DNA of 64,000 nt from assembly GCF_011319465.1 (NCBI RefSeq), contig NZ_RCMB01000016.1, positions 41,750 to 105,749 of the forward strand. The letters are read 5' to 3'. Shown here piece after piece: positions 19,679-29,634 of this stretch. The notes beneath the pieces were generated by a model. It saw nothing but the letters and a program-made list of their open reading frames with translations. It did no database searches and was not told the DNA's origin. Origin of the DNA: Candidatus Nitrosotalea sp. TS (GTDB lineage Archaea > Thermoproteota > Nitrososphaeria > Nitrososphaerales > Nitrosopumilaceae). Numbering within the stretch: position 1 is the first letter of the stretch; each line of letters opens with the position of its first letter. The position numbers were made by a program, and so were the translations under genes.

Positions 19679-19801
19679 TTGAAAGAGCAGATTAAATGTC
19701 CACGATGTGAAACTACGATGACCTCAATGCAAGCATGCCACATGATATGCACAAATTGCGGCGCACACCTTGATTGCTCCGACAAGGGCTCGTTCTGGTA
19801 A
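19679..19801 (+). CDS. 40-residue zinc-ribbon protein
   Basis: Small protein beginning MKEQIKCPRCETTM, with a second pair ICTNCGAHLDC, thus a CxxC...CxxC zinc ribbon in only 40 residues, ending DKGSFW. The TTG start lies at the expected distance from a TATA box. The stop overlaps the end of the convergent zinc-ribbon gene at 19802 with no gap. Function unknown; its size suggests an RNA- or protein-binding knuckle. The four spaced Cys in a promoter-positioned frame make a real gene likely. Confidence 0.72.
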   Translation: MKEQIKCPRCETTMTSMQACHMICTNCGAHLDCSDKGSFW

Positions 19802-19978
19802 CTAGAATCCACCAGGTTTGTCAAATTGAAATTTATCCACCATTGCCCCGACTCTTTGTTTCATGAGATTTAGATAGTCTTCATATTTTGCCTCAAATCC
19901 ACAGTGAGGGCATTTGACAGTGGTTACATCATCATCTAGGACTGCAACTTTGTCGCATTCTGCACATTTTGCATCCAT
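19802..19978 (-). CDS. 58-residue zinc-ribbon protein
   Basis: Starts MDAKCAECDKVAVL and contains a second pair KCPHCGFEAKYEDYL, a four-Cys zinc ribbon followed by a short helical tail ending FDKPGGF. The reading frame is open further upstream, but that part runs through the tRNA gene, so ATG 19978 is the real start. A TATA-like sequence shared with the divergent tRNA promoter lies just upstream. Function unknown. Confidence 0.75.
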   Translation of the reverse strand: MDAKCAECDKVAVLDDDVTTVKCPHCGFEAKYEDYLNLMKQRVGAMVDKFQFDKPGGF

Positions 19979-20000
19979 CGGATCTAATTGCGTGGTCAAA

Positions 20001-20008
20001 CTATATAA
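20001..20008 (+). promoter_or_regulatory. TATA box of tRNA-Gly
   Basis: CTATATAA starts 33 nt ahead of the tRNA 5' end. Being nearly symmetric, it may also drive the divergent zinc-ribbon gene. Confidence 0.55.
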
Positions 20009-20033
20009 TGTTAAACACCAGAACCTCAACCAA

Positions 20034-20107
20034 GCGGAGTTAGTCCAGCCCGGCAGGACGTCAGCTTCCCAAGCTGAAGGTCGCGGGTTCAACTCCCGCA
20101 CTCCGCA
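20034..20107 (+). tRNA. tRNA-Gly (anticodon CCC)
   Basis: Cloverleaf of 74 nt drawn by hand: acceptor stem GCGGAGT/ACTCCGC with discriminator A, anticodon stem TCAGC/GCTGA around loop TTCCCAA giving anticodon CCC, variable loop, and T arm GCGGG-TTCAACT-CCCGC. No intron and no encoded CCA. It reads the GGG glycine codon. A TATA box precedes it and a T run follows at 20126-20132. Confidence 0.95.
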
Positions 20108-20117
20108 CTTTACAAAA

Positions 20118-20132
20118 TTTGTTTATTTTTTT
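20118..20132 (+). terminator. T-rich terminator after tRNA-Gly
   Basis: TTTGTTTA followed by a run of seven T begins 11 nt past the tRNA, matching archaeal oligo-T termination. The convergent HIT gene ends inside it. Confidence 0.4.
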
Positions 20133-20530
20133 AAAATATTTTCAATCTCGGCAAATTCGTCATTTCCAAGCTTGGGCCTTTTTGTAAACATGCTGTGTAC
20201 AGGCCCTGCACCATCCTCTGGCTTTCTTGGAATTACATGGACATGAACATGCGGTATCTCCTGTCCGCTTTCTTTTCCGTTATGGACTGCCACAAGTGAA
20301 GACTGCGCCAGGCGCTCAATCTTGCCTGTCACTATCCTTACAGCCTCAAACAGATCAGCATTGTCTGACTCTGTCATTTCCTGTATCTTGGAATAGTGAG
20401 TCTTTGGGATTACAAGTGTATGACCCTTTACCAATGGAAACGCATCAAGAAATGCAACCGACTTGGAACTCTCGTGTATCTTTCTTGCAGGAATCTTTCC
20501 AGATATGATACTGCAAAATATGCAATCCAT
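20123..20530 (-). CDS. HIT family nucleotide hydrolase/transferase
   Basis: 135-residue histidine-triad protein, similar to Hint-type purine nucleoside phosphoramidases. It begins MDCIFCSIISGKIP with the Cys pair seen in many HIT proteins and has the catalytic HVHVHVIPR near residue 94. Cytoplasmic; physiological substrate unknown. It stands alone between the tRNA and the C39-like gene. Confidence 0.93.
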   Translation of the reverse strand: MDCIFCSIISGKIPARKIHESSKSVAFLDAFPLVKGHTLVIPKTHYSKIQEMTESDNADLFEAVRIVTGKIERLAQSSLVAVHNGKESGQEIPHVHVHVIPRKPEDGAGPVHSMFTKRPKLGNDEFAEIENILKK

Positions 20531-20576
20531 CTAATTTTTTATTTGCCAGAAAGACTGTTAAATCTTTTTGCAGGTA

Positions 20577-21524
20577 TTAATTCAGTTCTGTTATTGCTTG
20601 TGCAATGGATGCATGATCTTGTGCATCTGGCATCTGTTCCAGATATTTTTTTAGATCTTCTTTTGCCTCGGCTGTTTTATTCTGCTCTAGCCTTGCTATT
20701 CCCCTGTTTTTGTATATTGGCACAAACCTGTACGGATTTATCTTAATTGCAAAAGTATAGTGGATTTCCGCATTTTTGTAGTCCTTTGTCTTCAGGTAAT
20801 AGTTGCCAAGTCCCCTATATGCAAGATAGCACCTGTTGTTTAGCTTGATGCTTTTGTTATAGTATTCCACTGCTTCCTGCAAATTCAGGTCATTTAGTAT
20901 TCCAGCATAAAGACATGAGGCAGTAGAGTTTGACGGATTCATCTCAAGTGCTTTTTTTAACAGCTTGACAGCTTCGTCAGTGTTTCCTTGGAGCCGTAAC
21001 TTTTCTGCATCAAAGCACAGCCTGTTTGATTTGGTCTTGTTGTCATGCGCTATCTTTGCCTCAGATATTATATCAGGTGGAACAAGCAAAAGTATCAGTC
21101 TATCATCTTCTTTCCATTGTGTGTCAAATTTTTCGTCAGGAATTGCTCCAATCTTGTCAGGCTCTGGGATGTAATGAAAAATTGTTTTTTCCACTTCATC
21201 ATATCCAATAACCAAGGATGCATGCTGTACCACGTCTTTTAGTCCAGGCAAGATAACAATTGGTGGTATTCCCATGTCAATGAACCTTCGAAGTTCTTTT
21301 AGCGAAGAATTCAAAATTATGCTTGCAAGCCCGTGCCTTTCTGCCAGCTCAACGCCCTCAATTAGTATGGTTCCCTTTACTCCAGGATACCTTTTTGCAA
21401 TCTCTTTTGCTTCTGCCAATGGAAGGTCTACTCCCCAGTATTTTGATACGGCGCTGATAACAAGGGGCAGGCAGATGTTCTCCTCTTGTACTATTGGCAC
21501 GTCAAGGGAGTGGCTAGATTCCAT
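20577..21524 (-). CDS. C39-peptidase-like domain fused to TPR repeats
   Basis: 315 residues. The N-terminal 150 resemble papain-like C39 domains: VPIVQEENICLPLVISAVSK contains a Gln and the candidate nucleophile Cys, and QHASLVIGYDE contains a candidate His. The C-terminal half (about 170-315) is built of TPR units such as LKKALEMNPSNSTA and YNKSIKLNNRCYLA. No signal peptide is evident, so it is probably cytoplasmic. It follows the amidotransferase gene on the same strand. Whether the peptidase is active cannot be judged here. Confidence 0.72.
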   Translation of the reverse strand: MESSHSLDVPIVQEENICLPLVISAVSKYWGVDLPLAEAKEIAKRYPGVKGTILIEGVELAERHGLASIILNSSLKELRRFIDMGIPPIVILPGLKDVVQHASLVIGYDEVEKTIFHYIPEPDKIGAIPDEKFDTQWKEDDRLILLLVPPDIISEAKIAHDNKTKSNRLCFDAEKLRLQGNTDEAVKLLKKALEMNPSNSTASCLYAGILNDLNLQEAVEYYNKSIKLNNRCYLAYRGLGNYYLKTKDYKNAEIHYTFAIKINPYRFVPIYKNRGIARLEQNKTAEAKEDLKKYLEQMPDAQDHASIAQAITELN

Positions 21525-21555
21525 GAAATGAAACCTTGCACGTGTGTTATTAACC

Positions 21556-22101
21556 CTATTTTATAGATACAAAATTTTTCAGCAGATTCTTTCCGTCATC
21601 ACTCATCTCGGGATGAAATTGGGTTCCAAAGATATTTTCACTGCCATATCGAAAAATTTCAAATCTGCAAGCGTCTGAGCTTGCCAGCACGATAAATGAC
21701 GGATCAAGTGTAGCAATCTTGTACGAGTGGCTTTCAAATGCCTGCATTTTTCCTTTGCACAAGGGATTGTCTTGTGTTACACTGATTTCATGTATACCAT
21801 GTCGCGGCTCTGCCATCTTTTTTATTGTCCCCCCCAGCGTGATTGCAAGAATTTCCGCACCATAACATATTCCAAGAAGAGATTTTTTCTTTGCAAGGCA
21901 GTATCGTATCAATTTAGAGTTGGTGGCATTCATCATGGGATCATTTTGCCTCCTTCCAGACAGTACAATTGAGCGCGAGCCCTCAATGTCTGACTCTGTT
22001 ATTTTATCAAACAAGACATGTCTGTAGTTTGCTTTTATTTCTTTGAGACACTCTATGATGGAGTTTGTGTAGACAGAGCCGTTGTCTACAACCAGTAGCA
22101 A
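21556..22101 (-). CDS. Class I glutamine amidotransferase (GuaA N-terminal type)
   Basis: 181-residue stand-alone glutaminase domain. The catalytic Cys is in GICYGAE near residue 78 and the His-Glu pair in QFHPEMS near 163; these resemble the archaeal split GMP synthase amidotransferase subunit. The start MLLVVDNGSVY is typical of that family. It starts immediately after the stop of the UPF0182 gene (22102), so translation may be coupled. The partner synthetase is not in the window, so the assignment to GMP synthesis is an inference. Confidence 0.8.
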   Translation of the reverse strand: MLLVVDNGSVYTNSIIECLKEIKANYRHVLFDKITESDIEGSRSIVLSGRRQNDPMMNATNSKLIRYCLAKKKSLLGICYGAEILAITLGGTIKKMAEPRHGIHEISVTQDNPLCKGKMQAFESHSYKIATLDPSFIVLASSDACRFEIFRYGSENIFGTQFHPEMSDDGKNLLKNFVSIK

Positions 22102-24941
22102 CTATCCTACCCCTATTGAGATATAGTGCAGCTCTGGCACGTTATTGACAACTATGATGGTGCCCAGGTTTATCGTGTTGTTTGCTTGCCACAGAATAAT
22201 TCTGTTGCCTCCCTGCGATACAAAGTTCTTGACAAACCCTGAGATCAGAGTCTTTGCGTTATCAAGATCGGTTGGTTGCTGGAATGAAGTTTGGCCCTCC
22301 TCAAAAGTAAGCGGTAGCTGTACTGTTGTAGGAGTTACTACTGTAATCTTGTCATCTGAAAGTATTGATTTTATTGCAGATACTCTTGATGACTCGTCAA
22401 GTGTCAGTGTGGCTGTTACATTTGATGATGTAACACCGCTAAGCTTTGCAAGATATGCGGCAAATGCCTCTTGTGGAGTATTTCCTAATCCCACAAAGTA
22501 TTCTCCGTCAAATGCAGCTCCGACTGCTGCAATTGTTGCAATTTGTGATACTACTCCGCCAGAGCCTGCAGTATATACAGGGATAAAGTAGACGTCGTGG
22601 CTTCCCACCCTGTACAAAATATTGTCCCCTAGCCTAGGGCTTTGAAGCAATGTCCTAAGCTGCCTGAAATCCGAGTCCTTGTCAAGTGCCTCGCTTACAG
22701 AGGATGGCCCAAGTAGTTTGGTACTAGAATTGAGTGGAACTTGGTTAAATTGCATCTTTCCAAGGTTTGGCATATCATTCTGAACTGTCATAAATCCTGC
22801 CAAGTTTCTGCCTGCAGACCCTTGAAGTTCTAGCGATAGCAATCCAAGATATGTCGGCTTGTCAAATCCCGGCGGTTTTGCCTCTACATAATAAGTTGAA
22901 ACACCATCTGGCACCTCGTAAAAGTTGTTTGCCTGGATGAATGTCGAAGTATCTGTAACGTGGTAAATGTTGAACATGTCCACTTTCCAGTCAAAGAGCT
23001 CCTCTGGATACCTAAGTTGCTTGTTGAGCCACGATGGCATGGTAATGAACTTGTCCTTGTATTGGACTGTAGAACATGTTTGTAAAGAAATCATCTCCAG
23101 TTTTTATCAGAGTAACATTTCCATTGTATGTATCAATTAGTGCATAGCCTACCAGTCTTAGATATGGATTGCTGACAGACCACGGTACATTCTTCGTGTC
23201 AAATCCTACTATCAATGGCATAAGCCAGTAGGTCTTGTTTCCGTCAACAACAGGTAGCGAGCTTACCTGTTTTCCAAACAAGTCATACTGGAAATATGGG
23301 TATAGTAACTGCATTCTGTCATGAATGTCTCTGTATCGCATGATGTGAATTGGCTGCGTTGGATATGACAGGAAAAAGTTTGGCTCAAAGAGCTGGCTTG
23401 CAGGAGGGGCGACATTTAGTCCTCCAGTTCCTGAATAAGAGGCGTTGTTTAGCTCAGCCGTTGTAGTTCTTCCTACAGGATATGCAGCCCAGGTATCAGT
23501 AAAGAGTCCACCTTCTCCATAGTAGATTACTCTCTGCTTGAAAAAATGGCTGCTGTCAACTATTGTTCCATTATGTGCGTCAAGTGTTAGAAATCCATTG
23601 TCCACATGGGTGTAGACAAAGTGTTGGTTGTACCAAACGTTTTCTGCACTAACCGATGACGGCAATATTGGCTTCATCGATGCAGTCCAGTATAGCGTAT
23701 CATTGAATCTCAGTATGTCGTTGTCTTCAAAGTCAACATATGGTATCAGTCCAATTTCTGGCTTTAATTTTGCAAATGCTGCATCCCAGTCCCATACCCT
23801 AACCTTGCTTAACACGTCATTGTTGGCAGCTACATAGTCCCCTATCTGATCCGGAGGAACAGGCGTGAGACTCACGGTATGGGGAATAATAGATATTTGG
23901 TCTAGCTGGCCCAGATACCTGTTTATTCCAATCTGTTGTGCCTTGTATGGCCCAAGATACTCTATCTTTTTTGCATCAGCTATGCTGTTGTTTATAACCA
24001 TTATCGAGCCTGCAATTATTGCTATTATTACCAAGGTAAGTATGCGGATGTAGATGTCGCGTTTTGACGGATGAATGATTACCTTTGACTTGAACTTGTC
24101 AATGAAATAAAATGCAATGAGTGCAAAGCCTGCAGCAAAGGTTCCGGCAATCTGGTATTTTGTGTTATAGTCTATCTGGTCTGTGAAGAACATGTTGATT
24201 GCAGCCCATATTACTCCAACTCCGATTATTCCCTCAATGGTGGATACATAATCAAGAAACTTTGGCTTGCCTTTTGCTGCATCCTGAATGTAGCTTGTGA
24301 TTATTCTTACAATATTATGAAGTCCGACGATACAGCACAAGTCGCAGGCCAACAACAGCTAGCAGCGACGGTACCAGTACTGTCAGTGCAGGAATCATCG
24401 GCACTACCTGGGTTACTGAATAAGTAGGATCTAGTGCAGGAGTGTTAAAGGGAAGAGAAAAGATATTCCAGACATTTTGTATTCCAAGATCATTTCCTTG
24501 CAAAAGATAGATCAAGGCAAAACCAAAAATAAGATTTGTAAAGAATGCCCCAAAGAGCAGGACCTTTGTTATCTGCCAGATTACAAAGTTTGGAATGCTC
24601 AGCTTGTATTCCTTAAAACTTGGAATGTTTTCTACCCCAGAATAATTTCCCCTTTTGAGAAATGTTAGGGCAACGTTAAGAGAGTACCAGGAAATAGAAG
24701 ATCGGTTCTTGATGTTTACCCTGATAAGTGCTATTGATGATAAAACAAGTGCAGAGACAAGTGAAAAGTACAGAGGCTTTGTAAAGAGCGTGCCAAACTC
24801 CTGGAAATTCATGTACAGGATGACAGCTTGGTTGCTGCCCATCACAAAAATTACAATTGCAATTATGGCTACAATTCCAAGCCTGATGTACCTACTGGCA
24901 TCACGCGGAGGTGGGTTGGATTGAGTCGATGAGCTATACAA
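22102..24941 (-). CDS. UPF0182 large membrane protein, two frame breaks
   Basis: COG1615/UPF0182 protein, about 945 residues once joined. It appears as three overlapping frames: 24315-24941 (four or so membrane segments), 23012-24355 (further membrane segments, then a large extracytoplasmic domain) and 22102-23094 (MPSWLNKQLRYPEELF, a hallmark of the family, then a Gln/Thr-rich end). One extra base near 24323 and one near 23064 account for the splits. Function is unknown in the family. The Asp/Gly-rich soluble part faces outward by topology. Both breaks look like sequencing errors because the protein is otherwise full length. Confidence 0.85.
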
Positions 24942-25037
24942 AATTATGCTACCTTCCTGTCTATCAAATTAATTTCTACCTATTTTCAGTTCCCTGGCAA
25001 CTATTAATAAGTCAAGTCACAATTTTCTCAGACCGCA

Positions 25038-26153
25038 CTAGCTAATCCCTTGCATATCATATACACAGGCAGCGTATTTTGGCACAGAGTCTCTCTCATT
25101 TGCATATGGACCATATTTTTTGTTCTTCAACTTTATCACTACAGGACAGTTGGCGACAATGTCTACCTGCTCTTCTCCAAGTAGACATGCATCCAAAAAG
25201 GGATCAAAGTCATCTAGATTTTTGCACTGGATTTTTGACAGGCCGCTCTTGCTGTTCATCGAGCCTTCAAGCCTGAAAATTCTGTGTATATCCATAGTTA
25301 CTTTGGGATCCACCTTTACTCCCATTGTTTGACGCACCTCGTCAAGTTTTGCCTGAAATGCAAGATACCCATCTGATATTATTTGTCTTGTGACTTTGGG
25401 CACCTTTGATTTTGAACCAAATAGACTGGTAGCTACCCTTCCTTTCCATCCTGCCTCACCCATCTCTGGCAAGGTGGACTTGGAGTTGTACTGTTTTTTC
25501 ATCCCAAATGTTTCAGGCATTGCACCATTGAACATCAAATAGTCCACAAGATCAGATCTTTCTTGCGAGCCCAACATTTCATAATTATTGTTTATGGCTT
25601 TGATGTGAAACCCCTCGTTTCCTGAAAAATATACTTCAGTTTCCTCATTTTTGATATCAAGATCTTGGTCAAGCATTTTCAGCAGTTTTTTAACTTCCTT
25701 TTTTGATTCTCCAATACAGTTCTTGCAGGCAACTGACACAATCTCAAACTTGGTCGACCCACACTGGGGACAGGCAGATTGTTTTCCTAGTGTGGTACCA
25801 TGGCATGAGCTGCACTTGAAGACAGAGTGATCATTTCTGCAGGACAGCGCCAGGTCCTTTGCGTCAATATCAAAGATGAGGTCAGCTCCCTTCCAGTCCT
25901 TTTCTGACATTGGCATGCTTGGAAAAGAATAGTATGCATTTGAGCAGTATACGTCAGACGGAGTCTCTTTCATCATGAGAAGATGCAAGTCCTTGCTGTC
26001 CCTTATTGCAATGTGTCGTATCATGCCGCCGTTTATTTTTTGATAACCAAATTCCCTTTGGGTAAGTTTTGGCGGAATGTTTACCAGATCAAAGTGATTA
26101 AAATAATATTCCTTGATTGCATTTTCTACAAGGATAACATCTTTTTCAAGCAT
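25038..26153 (-). CDS. priS: DNA primase small (catalytic) subunit PriS
   Basis: Catalytic subunit of the archaeal-eukaryotic primase. 371 residues: the catalytic acidic pair lies in LIFDIDAKD near residue 95, an inserted zinc module CSSCHG...CPQCG near 113-135, YFSGNEGFHIK near 180, and HRIFRLEGSMN near 289. The ATG overlaps the stop of priL by one base; the two subunits are thus translated together. Confidence 0.95.
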   Translation of the reverse strand: MLEKDVILVENAIKEYYFNHFDLVNIPPKLTQREFGYQKINGGMIRHIAIRDSKDLHLLMMKETPSDVYCSNAYYSFPSMPMSEKDWKGADLIFDIDAKDLALSCRNDHSVFKCSSCHGTTLGKQSACPQCGSTKFEIVSVACKNCIGESKKEVKKLLKMLDQDLDIKNEETEVYFSGNEGFHIKAINNNYEMLGSQERSDLVDYLMFNGAMPETFGMKKQYNSKSTLPEMGEAGWKGRVATSLFGSKSKVPKVTRQIISDGYLAFQAKLDEVRQTMGVKVDPKVTMDIHRIFRLEGSMNSKSGLSKIQCKNLDDFDPFLDACLLGEEQVDIVANCPVVIKLKNKKYGPYANERDSVPKYAACVYDMQGIS

Positions 26154-27163
26154 TAGTTCTTCCTCTTTTTGCCAAATTGGATTGGATTTATTATTCCATC
26201 ACAATCAGGAATTGCAAAACACAGGTTCTCGCTTCGGAGTTTATCACAAGAGGGACACTGGTATTTTGTGCCTTTGCCTGAAGCTCCAGATATGTGTTCG
26301 AGTTGGTATCTAGTTACGCGTTCATTATAGTCTGGCGCATTTTTAAAAAGTGGAGCTATCTGATCAGTTGTCTGACCCCTTGCAAGAAGATATGTGGCAA
26401 GCAAGAATCTTCCCGAGTGCGGTAGGTTTTCCCCCTTTTCGAGCACCTCGATTGCATGTTTGACACATGGAGGATAGTCGGATGACACCACCACAGCATC
26501 AGAAAATTTGGTTGCAAGCTGAACCAGATCTTGCACGCGAGCCTTGAATGTGTCAGGAATTGACGGTAGCGTTATTGATTGAATTTTTGCATTGATATAT
26601 TGGCCAAGTTCTGTACGAATAAGCCTGACAGTCTCATGTGCTGTAAGATAAACAAGCCCTCGTGTTACTCTTCTGTTTACCAGTTTCCATTCCTTTTCGT
26701 GAAAATGTACTGCCCTTTGCAGGTAATCGCCAACTTTAATCACAAACTCCTCATTTTCCACAGCGACCTGAACTGCAAACAACTCTTGAATAATTTTCAA
26801 GGGAAGTTCAAGGTTCTTCTTGTCCTTGTTTGACCAGAGATCCTGTTGCAGATATCGCTCTGCTCTTCTTGCTTCTGCAAGAGAAAACCTTCTTGTCAGA
26901 GTATGAATTCCTGCAGCCTTTAGCAGTATGACTGCCACAATAAAAGAAAGTATTTCCATGTCTGGATTTTCAAGCCTTTCCATATCGGAACCATAGACCT
27001 GTCCTGATGAGGCAACTACAATTCTGCCATATGCTTTTTCCACCAGCGGTTCCCAGTCTGGATGGCCCAGCTGTTCCAGATTGAATCCCTTGTCGCGCAG
27101 ATATTCTCCTGCTTCTGCAAGAAAGGGATACTTGGCAAGATCCATTATTCCTGGCTGTAACAC
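26153..27163 (-). CDS. priL: DNA primase large subunit PriL
   Basis: Fe-S regulatory subunit of primase. The C-terminal domain holds four Cys in YQCPSCDKLRSENLCFAIPDC, fitting the 4Fe-4S cluster region. The frame extends upstream to 27250, but a TATA-like TTTTTAAG lies about 25 nt ahead of GTG 27163 (MLQPGIM...), so I chose that start; ATG 27145 is another option. About 336 residues. Divergent from the endonuclease IV gene. Confidence 0.92.
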   Translation of the reverse strand: MLQPGIMDLAKYPFLAEAGEYLRDKGFNLEQLGHPDWEPLVEKAYGRIVVASSGQVYGSDMERLENPDMEILSFIVAVILLKAAGIHTLTRRFSLAEARRAERYLQQDLWSNKDKKNLELPLKIIQELFAVQVAVENEEFVIKVGDYLQRAVHFHEKEWKLVNRRVTRGLVYLTAHETVRLIRTELGQYINAKIQSITLPSIPDTFKARVQDLVQLATKFSDAVVVSSDYPPCVKHAIEVLEKGENLPHSGRFLLATYLLARGQTTDQIAPLFKNAPDYNERVTRYQLEHISGASGKGTKYQCPSCDKLRSENLCFAIPDCDGIINPIQFGKKRKN

Positions 27164-27250
27164 ATCTATCTTGATTTTGCACGACTTAAAAATTTGATTG
27201 TGTTTTGGTATAATTTCAGAAGAGATGGGTCGCAACAAAATACACAGCAA

Positions 27251-27260
27251 CTTAAATTAT
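27251..27260 (+). promoter_or_regulatory. TATA box of endonuclease IV gene
   Basis: CTTAAATTAT begins 29 nt ahead of the ATG at 27280, the spacing of a leaderless transcript. Confidence 0.55.
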
Positions 27261-27279
27261 GCTCAAATGAACCACTGAC

Positions 27280-28122
27280 ATGCAAGTCGGGATGCACGTG
27301 TCCATCTCTGGTTCCATTGACCGCGCTGTAGACAATGCAGTAGCAATGGGCTGTACAGCATTTCAGATATTTACTCGCAATCCACGAGGCTGGGCAGCAA
27401 AGCCCTTGGAGTCTGGAGACGTTACCAATTTTAAGGAAAAACTTGCTGCAAGCAAGATAGACAGATTGGCCACTGTTGCCCACATGCCGTATCTGCCAAA
27501 CCTTTCATCACCAGAGGACGATCCATTTGCAAGGTCGCTTGGCTCCCTAATAGATGAGATAAAAAGATGCAGCAAACTTGGCATTCCATATATTGTGGCA
27601 CATCTTGGAAGCCACAAAGGTGCAGGAGATAAGAAAGGGATTGAAAAATTGATCAAGGCATTTACAAAAGCAGCTGATGACACTAAAGACGACGTTACCA
27701 TTCTACTTGAAAATACTGCTGGACAGAAAAATAGTGTGGGTTCTGATTTTGAGCAGCTTGGCACCATACTGGAACAGCTAAAGCCTGCCAAGCGTTTTGG
27801 AGTGTGCATTGATACGTGTCATGCATTTGCGGCAGGCCATGATCTTAGAACAGAAAAAAGCGCAGCAGATACATTTGCCAGGTTTCACAAGACAATAGGG
27901 TTTGAGCACCTAAAGATACTGCACCTAAATGACTCAAAGGGCGAACTTGGGTCAAACCTAGACAGGCATGAACACATTGGCCTGGGCCAGATTGGCGAGA
28001 AGGGACTTTCATATGTTATAAAAACAATAAATTTAAAAAAAATTCCTATGATTTTGGAGACTCCCATAGATGAGAGGCGGGACGATGTTGGTAACCTTAA
28101 AAAAGTTAAGGAACTGGCCTGA
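27280..28122 (+). CDS. nfo: Endonuclease IV (AP endonuclease)
   Basis: Cleaves DNA at abasic sites in base excision repair, acting after the glycosylases coded at 31.8 and 41.3 kb. 280-residue TIM barrel with MHVSISGSIDRAV at the start and zinc ligands in VAHLGSHKG, LLENTAG, GVCIDTCHAFAAGHD, ILHLNDSK and DRHEHIGLG, all in family order. Signature residues are intact. It probably forms an operon with glyS. Confidence 0.96.
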   Translation: MQVGMHVSISGSIDRAVDNAVAMGCTAFQIFTRNPRGWAAKPLESGDVTNFKEKLAASKIDRLATVAHMPYLPNLSSPEDDPFARSLGSLIDEIKRCSKLGIPYIVAHLGSHKGAGDKKGIEKLIKAFTKAADDTKDDVTILLENTAGQKNSVGSDFEQLGTILEQLKPAKRFGVCIDTCHAFAAGHDLRTEKSAADTFARFHKTIGFEHLKILHLNDSKGELGSNLDRHEHIGLGQIGEKGLSYVIKTINLKKIPMILETPIDERRDDVGNLKKVKELA

Positions 28123-28146
28123 GATCTAGGTGCCGTGGGCGATATC

Positions 28147-29607
28147 ATGAATTATGAGCAAATAATACAACTTGCACTTGAAAGAGGATTTTACTTTCCA
28201 AGCTGTGAGATTTATGCAGATGCCCCGGCAGGATTTTGGGAGTATGGCCCATCAGGTGTCAGCCTAAAGAACAAGTTCATGGATTTGTGGAGGCGCGAGC
28301 TTGTCAGGCGTGACAGGATGTGGGAGATTGACGGCTCACAGATAATGTCCCAGTCGGTATTTACTGCATCAGGCCATTTATCCAGTTTTGCCGATCCAGT
28401 AATAACTTGCCAAAAATGCAAATCCATTTTCAGGGCAGACAAGCTAATTGCAGAGATTACTTCCATAGTTGTTCCAGAGAGTGCAGACTTGGAACAGTTT
28501 GACAAGACAATATTAGAAAAAAATGTAAAGTGTCCCAAATGCAAGGGAAGTTTTGATAACGCAAAAAAATTCAACATGATGTTCAAGGTGGGAATAGGTC
28601 CGCAAAGCGAGCCGGCATATCTTAGGCCAGAGACATGCCAATCTATTTTCGTTGACTTTCCAAGGCTTTACAAGACAATGCGAGGAAGACTTCCTATTGG
28701 AGTTGCACAGATTGGAAAGAGTTTTAGAAACGAGATCTCGCCGCGACAAAGCTTGCTTCGGTTAAGAGAGTTCTACCAGGCAGAGATCGAGGTCTTTTGC
28801 AATCCCAACAAGCTAAACGAGATGGATGGATTCTCAGAGATAGAAAATACCGTAATCAGATTAATGGTTGATGATAATACTATCAAACCAGTAACATGCA
28901 AGGAGGCACTAGAGTCTGGCATGGTGCCCAACAAGCTTGTTGCATATTACTTGGCGCTCTTGGTAGAATTTTATCAAAAGACAGGAATTGATGTTGGCAA
29001 AAGCAGGTTTCGAAAACTAGGTGACAAGGAAAAGGCATTTTATGCATCAGTTGCCTTTGACTTTGAAGTAGAGACTACCATTGGCTGGCTTGAGCTTGTT
29101 GCATGTAACTATAGGTCTGATTATGATCTTAAGAGCCATGGAAACGTAAGCAAGGAAAAGTTTGAGGTGCTAGACAATGAAGTCAAGGTTTTGCCTCATG
29201 TTTTTGAGTTATCCATGGGAATAGACCGCAGCCTGTATACTATTTTGGAGCACAGCTTGAGAGAAGACAAGGAAAATGACAGGGTCGTACTTTCCCTAAA
29301 ACCATATCTTGCTCCAATACATGTAGGAGTACTTTCTCTTATGAAAAAAGATGGCCTTGCAGAAAAAACAGAAGAAGTCTTCTCAAAGATTAAAACAAAA
29401 TATGACGCGTTCTTGGATCATTCAGGCGCAATAGGAAGACGATACAGAAGGCTTGACGAAGTGGGCGCACCCTTTGCAGTAACAATTGATCACCAGACCT
29501 TGCAGGACGATACCGTAACAATTAGGATGCGAGACTCGATGGCCCAGGAAAGAATAAAGATCTCGGATCTAGATTCGCATCTTGCCAGAGAAACTGGATT
29601 TCCTTGA
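28147..29607 (+). CDS. glyS: Glycyl-tRNA synthetase
   Basis: Class II synthetase, alpha-2 type, charging tRNA-Gly (one such tRNA is at 20034). 486 residues: FYFPSCEIYADAPAGFWEYGP is the family N-terminus (shown in part), zinc pairs CQKCKS and CPKCKG lie near 80 and 140, motif 2 FRNEISPR near 200, motif 3 region ELSMGIDRSLY near 356, and the C-terminal anticodon-binding domain is complete. ATG 28147 is preferred; GTG 28135 in frame is possible but leaves only 2 nt after an AGGTG. Confidence 0.96.
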   Translation: MNYEQIIQLALERGFYFPSCEIYADAPAGFWEYGPSGVSLKNKFMDLWRRELVRRDRMWEIDGSQIMSQSVFTASGHLSSFADPVITCQKCKSIFRADKLIAEITSIVVPESADLEQFDKTILEKNVKCPKCKGSFDNAKKFNMMFKVGIGPQSEPAYLRPETCQSIFVDFPRLYKTMRGRLPIGVAQIGKSFRNEISPRQSLLRLREFYQAEIEVFCNPNKLNEMDGFSEIENTVIRLMVDDNTIKPVTCKEALESGMVPNKLVAYYLALLVEFYQKTGIDVGKSRFRKLGDKEKAFYASVAFDFEVETTIGWLELVACNYRSDYDLKSHGNVSKEKFEVLDNEVKVLPHVFELSMGIDRSLYTILEHSLREDKENDRVVLSLKPYLAPIHVGVLSLMKKDGLAEKTEEVFSKIKTKYDAFLDHSGAIGRRYRRLDEVGAPFAVTIDHQTLQDDTVTIRMRDSMAQERIKISDLDSHLARETGFP

Positions 29608-29634
29608 ATTGTACAATAATCAAATTTTGCCCAA

